A DNA stretch of 64,000 nucleotides from Pseudomonas viridiflava (GTDB lineage Bacteria; Pseudomonadota; Gammaproteobacteria; Pseudomonadales; Pseudomonadaceae), in assembly GCF_900582625.1 (NCBI RefSeq), contig NZ_UTIQ01000001.1, positions 434,001 to 498,000 on the forward strand, in the 5' to 3' direction. Below the pieces are notes generated by a model, which had not been told where the DNA came from, did not search any database, and worked only from the letters and a program-made list of their open reading frames with translations. Position 1 is the stretch's first letter, and every line of letters begins with the position of its first letter. Both the position numbers and the translations under genes were made by a program. This document shows, piece after piece, positions 1 to 6,565 of the stretch.

Positions 1-1
1 G

Positions 2-667
2 CAACGCATGGAAGAAGATTTCATCATCACGCTAAACGGCCGCTACTTAGGACTCGGGCGCGTGATCGATGTGCTCAAGCTGATCACTGAACTGAAAATT
101 CAACAGGCGCGTCACGCCAATCCGCTCACCCTTCTGCCGGGCAACGTACCGATTCAGCAATGCTTGACGCGCCTACTGCAGCAGAGCCGCGAGGCGGTGA
201 TTTGCTATGTGGATATCGACAGCTTCAAGCCGTTCAACGACCTGTACGGCTACGCCAAAGGCGACGAAATTCTGTTGTGCCTGGCGCAATGTCTGAATGA
301 ACGTGTGGACCCGACTCGAGACTTCGTCGGCCATATCGGCGGCGACGACTTTCTTCTGGTGTTGGGCTCGGAAGATTGGCGCGCGCGCCTTAACCGTTTA
401 CTGGAAGATTTCCAAGGTCAGTGCCGACGTTTTTACAGCGCGGAACATCTGGAAGCTGGTTGTTTTATCGCCCACAACCGCAAAGGCCATCGCGAAGAGT
501 TTCCGTTGTTATCGCTGTCGTTGGGCGTGGTGCATTTGCATCCGTCCAGTTGCGCCAATCTGGACGCAGCGCAACTGGCCGGCTTGGCCTCGGAAGCGAA
601 ACGCCAGGCGAAAAATGTGCCCGGCTACAGCTTGCACATTATCGATACGCAAAAGCTGTCGGCGTAA
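2..667 (+). CDS. CBS-GGDEF signalling protein, C-terminal part (5' end outside window)
   Basis: The reading frame is open to the left edge, so only the last 221 codons are seen. The first ~45 residues look like the end of a CBS domain. A GGDEF domain follows, with the nucleotide-binding stretch around DIDSFKPFNDLYG and the active-site loop as GGDDF instead of GGDEF/GGEEF. In pseudomonads this architecture normally has an EAL phosphodiesterase domain upstream of the CBS pair, so a cyclic-di-GMP enzyme of the EAL-CBS-GGDEF type is inferred. No RxxD inhibitory site precedes the GGDDF loop. Whether the cyclase is active cannot be told, and the GGDDF variant makes a sensory or GTP-binding role possible. 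Confidence 0.8.
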   Translation, partial: QRMEEDFIITLNGRYLGLGRVIDVLKLITELKIQQARHANPLTLLPGNVPIQQCLTRLLQQSREAVICYVDIDSFKPFNDLYGYAKGDEILLCLAQCLNERVDPTRDFVGHIGGDDFLLVLGSEDWRARLNRLLEDFQGQCRRFYSAEHLEAGCFIAHNRKGHREEFPLLSLSLGVVHLHPSSCANLDAAQLAGLASEAKRQAKNVPGYSLHIIDTQKLSA

Positions 668-1138
668 TTAAATACCCAGCTCACTGGCTCGCAGCGCGTA
701 ACGCTTTGCGAGTACGGGGTCTGCAACCAGACCGTGCTCGCCCTGCGCATACAATTGCGCCAGACGCCGAGCCGCCAGCGGATGACCCGCATCGGCCGCC
801 AGCGTCCACCAGCGCGCAGCCTCGATGCCATCCGGAGCGTTGCGCGTGTCGCCCGCCAGACTGAGCACGCCAAGCTGATACGCCGCCTTGGCATCGCCAC
901 CCGTCGCAGCTTTGCCCAGCAGGCGAATACCTTCTTCCCGGGCGCCGAAACCGCGGCCGCGAAACACCAGTAAATGACCGTAGAAACTTTGCGCGGGCAC
1001 GTCGTCCAATGCCGCCATCCGGGCGAATTGGCCTTCCATCCAGGCCCACACTCGCGGCTGCTTCACCAGCGCGGGCCAGCGCAATAAGCGCCGGGCAACG
1101 AAATAGCCCAGGCGCGCTTTAACTCGCCAATAAACCAC
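668..1138 (-). CDS. Sel1-repeat (TPR-like) protein
   Basis: This 156-residue protein has two Sel1-like repeats in its second half (around residues 70-150), recognised by alanine/glycine-rich helices such as AAYQLGVLSLAGD and AARWWTLAADAGHPLAARRLAQLY. Such repeats mediate protein-protein contacts. The start is GTG, placed directly after the TGA of the upstream gene, so it is the last gene of a translationally coupled operon with the unknown protein and the XRE regulator. It ends next to the convergent GGDEF gene with no room for a separate terminator. No signal peptide is evident. Partner and function are unknown. Confidence 0.8.
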   Translation of the reverse strand: MVYWRVKARLGYFVARRLLRWPALVKQPRVWAWMEGQFARMAALDDVPAQSFYGHLLVFRGRGFGAREEGIRLLGKAATGGDAKAAYQLGVLSLAGDTRNAPDGIEAARWWTLAADAGHPLAARRLAQLYAQGEHGLVADPVLAKRYALRASELGI

Positions 1139-1504
1139 TCAGACCTCTTCCGGGTAGTCGTACTCGAACACCCGCACCACTTCGGCGGCGTGCCAGGAGG
1201 CCGCCGCGATGCCGTCGCTCGGACCACTGAAGCGCCCCAAGCGAACGGCGCATTCGAAAAAACCCGTACGCGGTAAACGGCTGGCACCTTGGCTGATAAC
1301 CAAGGCGCTGCGCAGGGGGTTTTCCGCACGGGCGTCCAGCGCCGCCAAGTGCTCCAACGCTGCAGTGAGGGTTTGCATCGCCGGGGTTGGCAATTCCAAC
1401 CGTTCGATCAGGGCGCGATACGTGAGTAGATGCCGTTGCCGGCGAGCTTCAGCGAGCTCGCCCAGCAGGGCTTGCCAATGTTGGCGACTGATACTGACGC
1501 TCAC
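1139..1504 (-). CDS. Conserved hypothetical protein in XRE-regulator operon
   Basis: I do not recognise a family. The 121-residue product begins VSVSISRQHWQALLGELAEARRQ and ends with an acidic tail (FEYDYPEEV). The chosen start is a GTG that overlaps the TGA of the XRE gene (GTGA, 4 bases), typical of translational coupling; an ATG 15 bases further upstream is possible. The Sel1 gene starts immediately after its stop. Mixed helical composition and no membrane segment suggest a soluble cytoplasmic protein. The company of a regulator with an antitoxin-like N-terminus makes a toxin or effector-like role conceivable, but nothing in the sequence proves it. Confidence 0.7.
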   Translation of the reverse strand: MSVSISRQHWQALLGELAEARRQRHLLTYRALIERLELPTPAMQTLTAALEHLAALDARAENPLRSALVISQGASRLPRTGFFECAVRLGRFSGPSDGIAAASWHAAEVVRVFEYDYPEEV

Positions 1505-1827
1505 GTATCGGCCTCCCAACTGCTGACACCAAGGTTCCAGGCCAAGGCGCGGCGAATAGCCGAATCCGGCTGACGTTCGCCACTTTCGATCATCTCAAGG
1601 TAGTGCGGGCTGATGCCCACCGTGCGCGCTAACGCCTCGAGGCTCAGCCCCTTGGCCTCACGAAGCGCGGTTATTTCACTGAGACTGGACGCCGACGCAA
1701 TCGGCTCGCTGACCGCTACCGCTGAGGCGGGAGCACGGCCTGCCGCTTGCAATAACGCTTGATACTCCGCCCATGGCAGCACCGCATATTCGGCCTCGCC
1801 ATCACGCATGATTACCTGAACATCCAT
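1501..1827 (-). CDS. XRE-family regulator with antitoxin-like N-terminus
   Basis: The 108-residue protein has an N-terminal stretch (MDVQVIMRDGEAEYAVLPW, then EYQALL) that resembles the beta strands of short Phd/YefM or HicB-like antitoxins. A classical XRE helix-turn-helix follows at about residues 50-100, with LSLEALARTVGISPHYLEMIE as the recognition unit. It probably binds DNA as a dimer and may autoregulate the three-gene operon it heads. The ATG at 1827 was chosen because the conserved-looking N-terminus begins there; another ATG lies 5 codons upstream. Its stop overlaps the next start. Confidence 0.78.
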   Translation of the reverse strand: MDVQVIMRDGEAEYAVLPWAEYQALLQAAGRAPASAVAVSEPIASASSLSEITALREAKGLSLEALARTVGISPHYLEMIESGERQPDSAIRRALAWNLGVSSWEADT

Positions 1828-1945
1828 CACCGCCCACCCCATGGAAAAGCAGTGCCGACTGGCTCAGCACTTTCCTTGTAAGGGGGCATCTTAACAGCCC
1901 GAATCGCCAACGGGGCGTGATGCGCGGGGCAAGTTTTCCCCGTGG

Positions 1946-2401
1946 TTAAGGCGCGGAATTGCTTTCGGATGATGGCACTGGTGATGGCAACCTCAGCAAT
2001 TCTTCCTGCTGCGCCGGAGTTCGCGCGGCGAGCCAGGCACGGAATTCATCCAGCTCGCCGCTCCAGGTGCGCAGCAGCCAACCGAGCACGGCGATGTCGT
2101 CAATGAAGCCAACGCCAAGCAAGACATCTGGTATCGCGTCTATCGGCGAGAGGAAATACAGCAACGCGGCCACTACCGAGAGAAGCGCCTGGGAGCTGAT
2201 GCCGCGATACTCACCGCGCCACCACGCCATGCATAACGCCAGTAACACCCGTAACTCCGCTTTTAACGCGCCGAGCCGACCGCCCTGGGATGCGCTTTTG
2301 CGCGTCACCGCCAGCAGCAAAGCGGGCAACCGACCGCGGGCGATAAATCGCTGCGCCAGCGGCAGGTAACGGGCGAAATTCCAAGGCGTTTTCATCGACA
2401 T
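1946..2401 (-). CDS. YkvA family protein (DUF1232)
   Basis: A 151-residue protein with the DUF1232/YkvA core at about residues 70-115. The core includes the hydrophobic segment LLSVVAALLYFLSPIDAIPD and the following GFIDDIAVLGWLL, which hold the family signature (SPIDxIPD...DD). It probably associates with the inner membrane through that segment. The function of the family is not established. The gene stands alone on the minus strand. An inverted repeat with DnaA-box-like arms lies about 35-60 bases upstream of the start. Confidence 0.85.
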   Translation of the reverse strand: MSMKTPWNFARYLPLAQRFIARGRLPALLLAVTRKSASQGGRLGALKAELRVLLALCMAWWRGEYRGISSQALLSVVAALLYFLSPIDAIPDVLLGVGFIDDIAVLGWLLRTWSGELDEFRAWLAARTPAQQEELLRLPSPVPSSESNSAP

Positions 2402-2751
2402 TTCTCCTCAGCCCGCGTGCGCGCTGGGCTGGCTGGGTTATCCACCGAAGCTGTGGATAACCTTGTGAACAAGCGGCTAAGGGTGCAAGCCAAAGCCCAT
2501 GGCGCGGGGCTTTGCTACAGATCGGGCATTTTTTAATCAGCGCAAAAAAACCAACTAAATCAGCGAGTTACTGAATATATAAATCTGGTACGTAAGTGTC
2601 ACTTGGCGGCGATGGGAGTTGTTCGCGAAATGTGCATAACCGTAACACCCATGCTCATTTAAGACCCGCCAGTCAACCCGTGGTTCGGATTTTAAACCCG
2701 TAGAAACAACAACGCCCCGTCGAGACGGGGCGCTGGGATGACACAAAGGTA
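2402..2751. other. Intergenic region with DnaA-box-like inverted repeat
   Basis: This 350-base gap holds a perfect 10-bp inverted repeat at 2436-2462 (GGTTATCCAC, 7-base loop, GTGGATAACC). Its arms contain one exact DnaA-box match (TTATCCACA on the minus strand, 2452-2460) and one 8/9 match (2438-2446). A short palindrome CTTGT-GA-ACAAG follows at 2462-2473. After it come GCAAGCC and GCGGGGCT, shared with a second element near 17319. The AT-rich 2530-2700 stretch shows no convincing gene. The fklB terminator closes the gap. Confidence 0.6.
2713..2732 (-). terminator. Rho-independent terminator of fklB
   Basis: CGCCCCG, a 6-base loop and CGGGGCG form a perfect hairpin just downstream of the FKBP gene. 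On the minus strand a T-rich tract (GTTGTTGTTTC) follows. Confidence 0.85.
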
Positions 2752-3480
2752 TTACTGAGCGGGTTCTGGAGCCGATGCTGCGGATGGGTCTTTGATGCCC
2801 AGCAGTTCCAGATCGAAAACCAGTACCGAGTTGGCAGGAATCGCCGGGCTCGGGCTCTGGGCGCCGTAAGCGAGTTCGCTTGGAATGAAGAGCTTGATCT
2901 TCTCGCCAACGTGCATCAGTTGCAGGGCTTCGACCCAACCTGGAATCACGCCGCTAACCGGCAGATCAATCGGGCTGCCGCGCTCAACAGAGCTGTCGAA
3001 CACTTTGCCATCGGTCAGCTTGCCTTCGTAGTGAACAGTCACCACATCGGAAGCTTTAGGTTGAGGGCCATCGGCCTTCTTGACGATTTCGTATTGCAGA
3101 CCCGAAGCCGTGGTGGTCACACCGTCACGTTTCTTGTTTTCTTCGAGGAATTTCTTGCCGGCTGCAGCGGACTCTTCGGCGAGCTTGGCGCTGCGCTCTT
3201 CAGCACGCTTCTGCAGCGAAGCGAACGCTTCCATCAACTCTTCATCTTTGAGCTTCTGCTCTTTCTTGCCGATAGCGTCTTCGATGCCTTGAGCAACTGC
3301 CTTGGAATCGAGATCGTCCATACCTTCTTGAGCCAGGCTTTTGCCCATGTTCAAGCCGATACCGTAGGACGCTTTTTGCGCGGGGGTTTTCAGCTCAACG
3401 CTGGTCTGCGAATCGCAGCCCGCGAGCACCAGGCCAACCAAGGCCACCGCCGCCGCTAAACGATGTTGTCTCATACTCAT
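2752..3480 (-). CDS. fklB: FKBP-type peptidyl-prolyl isomerase lipoprotein (MIP-like)
   Basis: A 242-residue protein with a lipoprotein signal (lipobox LAGC, Cys about residue 22). A helical N-terminal dimerisation domain follows (about 30-120, with KASYGIGLNMGKSLAQEG). The C-terminal FKBP domain (about 125-230) has the typical VTVHYEGKLTDGKVFDSS and a closing VFDLELLGI strand. It catalyses cis-trans isomerisation at proline in the periplasm and probably acts as a folding catalyst like Legionella Mip and E. coli FkpA/FklB. The start at 3480 is MSMRQ; the ATG two codons later is also possible. It is monocistronic, with a strong terminator. Confidence 0.93.
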   Translation of the reverse strand: MSMRQHRLAAAVALVGLVLAGCDSQTSVELKTPAQKASYGIGLNMGKSLAQEGMDDLDSKAVAQGIEDAIGKKEQKLKDEELMEAFASLQKRAEERSAKLAEESAAAGKKFLEENKKRDGVTTTASGLQYEIVKKADGPQPKASDVVTVHYEGKLTDGKVFDSSVERGSPIDLPVSGVIPGWVEALQLMHVGEKIKLFIPSELAYGAQSPSPAIPANSVLVFDLELLGIKDPSAASAPEPAQ

Positions 3481-3788
3481 TCCTTGTTAGTGCAAAAGAG
3501 GGCAATCGAGTGAAGCGGGGAGCTTAGCAGGCCGCCGGGATCACTGGCTACGGGGATACGAACGGGAAAAGTGCCATAAGTTCAGGCATCCAAACGGAAT
3601 TTATCCGGGAAAAGGCGAGGAAAAATCCGGCGGTTTTTTTGAAAAAAATAACCGCGCGCAGGCGACTCAATTGAGCAGTGCCAGGCAATAAAAAGAAGGG
3701 AGTAAAACGCGGAGGGCAGAAACGAAAAAAGCGGCCAATGGCCGCTTTCTCGTTGAGTCTCTACTTCAGTCTATAGAGCCTCATAATA
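3481..3788. other. Intergenic region between fklB and tRNA-Asp
   Basis: About 300 bases without a gene. It should contain the fklB promoter (3481-3600, minus strand), although I do not see clear -35/-10 boxes. A purine-rich AT tract follows (3600-3700), then the terminator of the tRNA pair at 3728-3748. Confidence 0.6.
3728..3748 (-). terminator. Terminator of the tRNA-Val/tRNA-Asp operon
   Basis: AAAGCGGCCA and TGGCCGCTTT pair around a one-base centre. The minus strand continues into TTTTTTCG, so this ends transcription about 40 bases after tRNA-Asp. Confidence 0.85.
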
Positions 3789-3865
3789 TGGCGCAGCGGA
3801 CGGGACTCGAACCCGCGACCCCCGGCGTGACAGGCCGGTATTCTAACCGACTGAACTACCGCTGC
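3789..3865 (-). tRNA. tRNA-Asp (GTC)
   Basis: Read on the minus strand it gives a 77-nt cloverleaf. The acceptor pairs GCAGCGG with CCGCTGC, the anticodon loop is CTGTCAC with anticodon GTC, the T-loop is GGTTCGAGTCC, and the 3' CCA is encoded. It is nearly identical in the D and T arms to E. coli tRNA-Asp. It lies 13 bases after tRNA-Val in the same transcript. Confidence 0.97.
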
Positions 3866-3878
3866 GCGTAACCTCGAT

Positions 3879-3954
3879 TGGTGGGTGATGACGGGATCGA
3901 ACCGCCGACCCTCTGCTTGTAAGGCAGATGCTCTCCCAGCTGAGCTAATCACCC
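3879..3954 (-). tRNA. tRNA-Val (TAC)
   Basis: A 76-nt minus-strand cloverleaf. The acceptor pairs GGGTGAT with ATCACCC, the anticodon loop is CTTACAA with anticodon TAC, the T arm carries GGTTCGATCCC, and the 3' CCA is encoded after discriminator A. It is first in a two-tRNA transcript driven by the promoter at 3976-4004. Confidence 0.97.
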
Positions 3955-3975
3955 TTCACTCTCGAAGTGGGGCGC

Positions 3976-4004
3976 ATTCTACGGAGCGATCCTCACCCTG
4001 GCAA
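3976..4004 (-). promoter_or_regulatory. Sigma-70 promoter of the tRNA-Val/tRNA-Asp operon
   Basis: On the minus strand TTGCCA, a 17-base spacer and TAGAAT lie about 20 bases before tRNA-Val. The GC-rich discriminator that follows (GCGCCCC) is the kind found at stringently controlled stable-RNA promoters. Confidence 0.75.
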
Positions 4005-4114
4005 GCCCTTTTTAAAATAATTTTTACTGACGTTCCAAAGGCTTAGCGCAGGGTTGGCCAATGGCGTTCAGGGGGGAATAATGCGCGCTTTGCGAAAAAT
4101 GGAGTTCTTCCCTC

Positions 4115-5035
4115 ATGTGGTTCCGCAACCTGCTCGTCTATCGCCTCACCCAAGATCTGCCCTTCGATGCGCAAGCACTGGAAACCGCACTGGCCGCCAA
4201 ACCCGCTCGCCCCTGCGCCAGCCAGGAACTGACCACCTACGGTTTTATAGCCCCATTCGGCAAAGGTGAAAACGCCCCGCTGGTTCATGTCAGCCAGGAC
4301 TTCATGCTGATTGCTGCGCGCAAAGAAGACCGTATTCTTCCTGGCAGCGTCGTGCGCGATGCCGTTAAAGAGAAGGTCGATGAGATCGAAGCCGAGCAGA
4401 TGCGCAAGGTTTATAAAAAGGAACGCGACCAGATCAAGGATGAAATCATCCAGGCCTTCCTGCCCCGCGCCTTTATTCGCCGCTCTTCCACCTTTGCCGC
4501 CATCGCGCCGAAACAAGGCCTGATTCTGGTGAATGCCTCCAGCCCAAAACGCGCCGAAGACCTGCTGTCCACCCTGCGTGAAGCCATTGGCTCGCTGCCA
4601 GTGCGTCCGCTTTCGGTGAAGGTTGCACCGACCGCCACCATGACCGAGTGGGTCAAAACCCAAACGGCTACGCCGGGCTTCCATGTGCTCGACGAGTGCG
4701 AGCTGCGCGACACCCAGGAAGACGGCGGCATCGTTCGTTGCAAACGCCAGGACCTGACCAGCGAAGAAATTCAGCTGCACCTGACATCCGGCAAGTTCGT
4801 CACCCAGCTGTCCCTGGCCTGGGAAGACAAGCTGTCGTTCGTGCTCGACGACAAACTGATCATCAAGCGCCTGCGCTTCGAAGACTTGCTCACCGACCAG
4901 GCTGAACAGGACGGCGGCGACGAAGCTCTCGGCCAGCTGGATGCCAGCTTCACGCTGATGATGCTGACCTTTAACGAGTTCCTGCCGCAGCTGTTCGAAG
5001 CACTGGGCGGCGAAGAAATTCCGCAAGGCGTTTAA
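4115..5035 (+). CDS. rdgC: Recombination-associated protein RdgC
   Basis: The 306-residue product matches RdgC over its whole length, starting [17 protein letters not shown] and containing the characteristic [15 protein letters not shown] and [13 protein letters not shown] segments. RdgC forms a ring-shaped dimer around double-stranded DNA and limits RecA-mediated recombination; it acts on the nucleoid. The length equals that of the usual family members. A separate promoter probably lies in the 110 bases between the tRNA promoter and the start. The bile-acid symporter-like gene follows 20 bases later and may be cotranscribed. Confidence 0.96.
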   Translation: MWFRNLLVYRLTQDLPFDAQALETALAAKPARPCASQELTTYGFIAPFGKGENAPLVHVSQDFMLIAARKEDRILPGSVVRDAVKEKVDEIEAEQMRKVYKKERDQIKDEIIQAFLPRAFIRRSSTFAAIAPKQGLILVNASSPKRAEDLLSTLREAIGSLPVRPLSVKVAPTATMTEWVKTQTATPGFHVLDECELRDTQEDGGIVRCKRQDLTSEEIQLHLTSGKFVTQLSLAWEDKLSFVLDDKLIIKRLRFEDLLTDQAEQDGGDEALGQLDASFTLMMLTFNEFLPQLFEALGGEEIPQGV

Positions 5036-5055
5036 CCCCCCGTCAGGAACTCACC

Positions 5056-6015
5056 ATGCGCGCACTCGCAGCTCTCAGTCGTTTCGTTGGCAATACGTTC
5101 GCGTATTGGGTGCTGCTGTTCGCCGTGGTGGCGTTCTTTTTCCCCCATTTATTTATCGGCTTGAAGGTCGCCATCGTGCCGTTGCTGGGCGTGGTGATGT
5201 TCGGCATGGGCCTGACACTCAAGCTCGACGATTTCGCCGAAGTCGCTCGCCATCCGTGGCGCGTGGCATTGGGCGTGGTTGCGCATTTTGTGATCATGCC
5301 GGGCGTGGCGTGGCTGTTGTGCCAGCTGTTTAACCTGCCGCCAGAGATTGCGGTGGGCGTGATTCTGGTCGGCTGCTGCCCGAGCGGCACCGCCTCCAAC
5401 GTGATGACCTGGCTGGCCAAAGGCGACCTGGCGTTATCGGTGGCCATTGCGGCCGTCACCACCCTCCTCGCCCCATTGTTAACGCCTGCCTTGATCTGGC
5501 TGCTGGCGTCGGCCTGGTTACCGGTGTCGTTTGCCGAGCTGTTCTGGTCGATCCTGCAAGTGGTGCTGCTGCCGATTGTGCTGGGCGTCGTCGCGCAACG
5601 GCTGCTCGGCGAACGCACGCGGTTGGCGGTGGATGTGCTGCCGCTGGTGTCGGTCGTCAGCATTGTGTTGATCGTCAGCGCCGTGGTGGCAGCCAGCCAG
5701 GCGAAAATCGCCGAGTCCGGTTTGCTGATCATGGCGGTGGTAATTCTGCACAACAGCTTTGGATTTTTGCTGGGCTACTTCACCGGCAAAGTATTTAAGC
5801 TGCCGCTGGCGCAACGTAAATCGCTGGCGCTGGAAGTGGGGATGCAAAACTCCGGGCTCGGCGCCGCGCTTGCCAGCGCGCATTTCTCCCCGCTAGCTGC
5901 GGTGCCCAGCGCGCTGTTCAGCGTATGGCACAACATTTCCGGGGCGCTGCTCGCAACGTGGTTTCGCCGTATGCAAGATGACCAAGCGGCACCTGGCTTC
6001 CCTAGAAAAGCCTAA
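5056..6015 (+). CDS. Bile acid:sodium symporter family transporter
   Basis: A 319-residue inner-membrane protein with about 9-10 hydrophobic segments. It carries the family signature GCCPSGTASNVMTWLAKGD around residue 110 and a second conserved block EVGMQNSGLGAALA near residue 270. Both belong to the two crossover helices of the Na+-coupled ASBT/BASS fold. The bacterial substrate is not given by the sequence; organic anions, pantoate and keto acids are known for relatives. The start (ATG at 5056) follows CAGGAACTCACC. It probably forms an operon with rdgC by proximity only. Confidence 0.88.
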   Translation: MRALAALSRFVGNTFAYWVLLFAVVAFFFPHLFIGLKVAIVPLLGVVMFGMGLTLKLDDFAEVARHPWRVALGVVAHFVIMPGVAWLLCQLFNLPPEIAVGVILVGCCPSGTASNVMTWLAKGDLALSVAIAAVTTLLAPLLTPALIWLLASAWLPVSFAELFWSILQVVLLPIVLGVVAQRLLGERTRLAVDVLPLVSVVSIVLIVSAVVAASQAKIAESGLLIMAVVILHNSFGFLLGYFTGKVFKLPLAQRKSLALEVGMQNSGLGAALASAHFSPLAAVPSALFSVWHNISGALLATWFRRMQDDQAAPGFPRKA

Positions 6016-6082
6016 TCAGTCCATATCCTGAAACGTCTGCCAGGCTTGCCATCTGACAAACCTTGTGCAAAATACCGCACAG

Positions 6083-6126
6083 CCTGAGGACGACCTTGGG
6101 CCTGCCTTTCACGCGGGGACGACCCC
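6083..6126 (+). promoter_or_regulatory. Guanidine-II riboswitch (mini-ykkC) upstream of gdx
   Basis: Two short hairpins each carry the loop ACGA. P1 (6083-6100) pairs CCTGAGG with CCTTGGG; P2 (6115-6126) pairs GGGG with CCCC. A 14-base linker separates them, and P2 lies about 10 bases ahead of the ribosome-binding stretch GTGGAG (6136-6141). Paired hairpins with ACGR loops in front of an SMR gene are the definition of the guanidine-II class, in which guanidinium stabilises a loop-loop dimer and frees the ribosome-binding site. The assignment rests on structure and context; no covariance model was run. Confidence 0.88.
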
Positions 6127-6147
6127 ACACACTGTGGAGTTAGTCTC

Positions 6148-6462
6148 ATGTCCTGGATCATTCTGATCGTCGCCGGCTTGTTCGAAGTGGCGTGGGCCAT
6201 CGGCCTGAAATACACCGACGGCTTCAGCCGCCCTCTTCCCACTGCACTCACCGTTGGCGCCATGCTTGTCAGCCTGGGCCTGCTGGGTCTTGCCATGAAA
6301 GAGCTGCCGCTGGGCACTGCTTATGCGATATGGACAGGGGTGGGTGCCGTGGGCACGGTCATCGCCGGCATCGTCCTGTTTGGCGAAGCCGTAACGCTGA
6401 TTCGATTGGGTAGCGTGGCGTTGATTATTTGCGGCTTGGTTGGCCTCAAGCTCAGCCACTAG
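6148..6462 (+). CDS. gdx: Guanidinium exporter of the SMR family (Gdx/SugE)
   Basis: A 104-residue protein with four membrane helices and the central glutamate in the first helix ([17 protein letters not shown]), the proton/guanidinium-binding residue of small multidrug resistance proteins. The motif W-A-I-G-L-K and the later [15 protein letters not shown] fit the SugE/Gdx subtype better than EmrE. It works as an antiparallel dimer exchanging guanidinium for protons at the inner membrane. The guanidine-II riboswitch directly upstream supports this substrate. The gene is also widely called sugE. Confidence 0.93.
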   Translation: MSWIILIVAGLFEVAWAIGLKYTDGFSRPLPTALTVGAMLVSLGLLGLAMKELPLGTAYAIWTGVGAVGTVIAGIVLFGEAVTLIRLGSVALIICGLVGLKLSH

Positions 6463-6475
6463 CAAGGGCGACGGC

Positions 6476-6559
6476 TGTAGGAGCTAGCTTGCTGGCGAAC
6501 CCTGCAAACGACATTCGCGATCATCGTTTGCGGGATTCGCCAGCAAGCTGGCTCCTACA
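6476..6559. repeat. REP pair (inverted) between gdx and the acyltransferase gene
   Basis: Arms TGTAGGAGCTAGCTTGCTGG (6476 on) and its near-exact reverse complement (to 6559) flank a 36-base core. This is the common Pseudomonas REP doublet. Sitting between convergent genes, the long hairpin probably doubles as a transcript end or 3' stabiliser. Related copies lie at 15149 and 47042. Confidence 0.85.
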
Positions 6560-6565
6560 AAAGGC

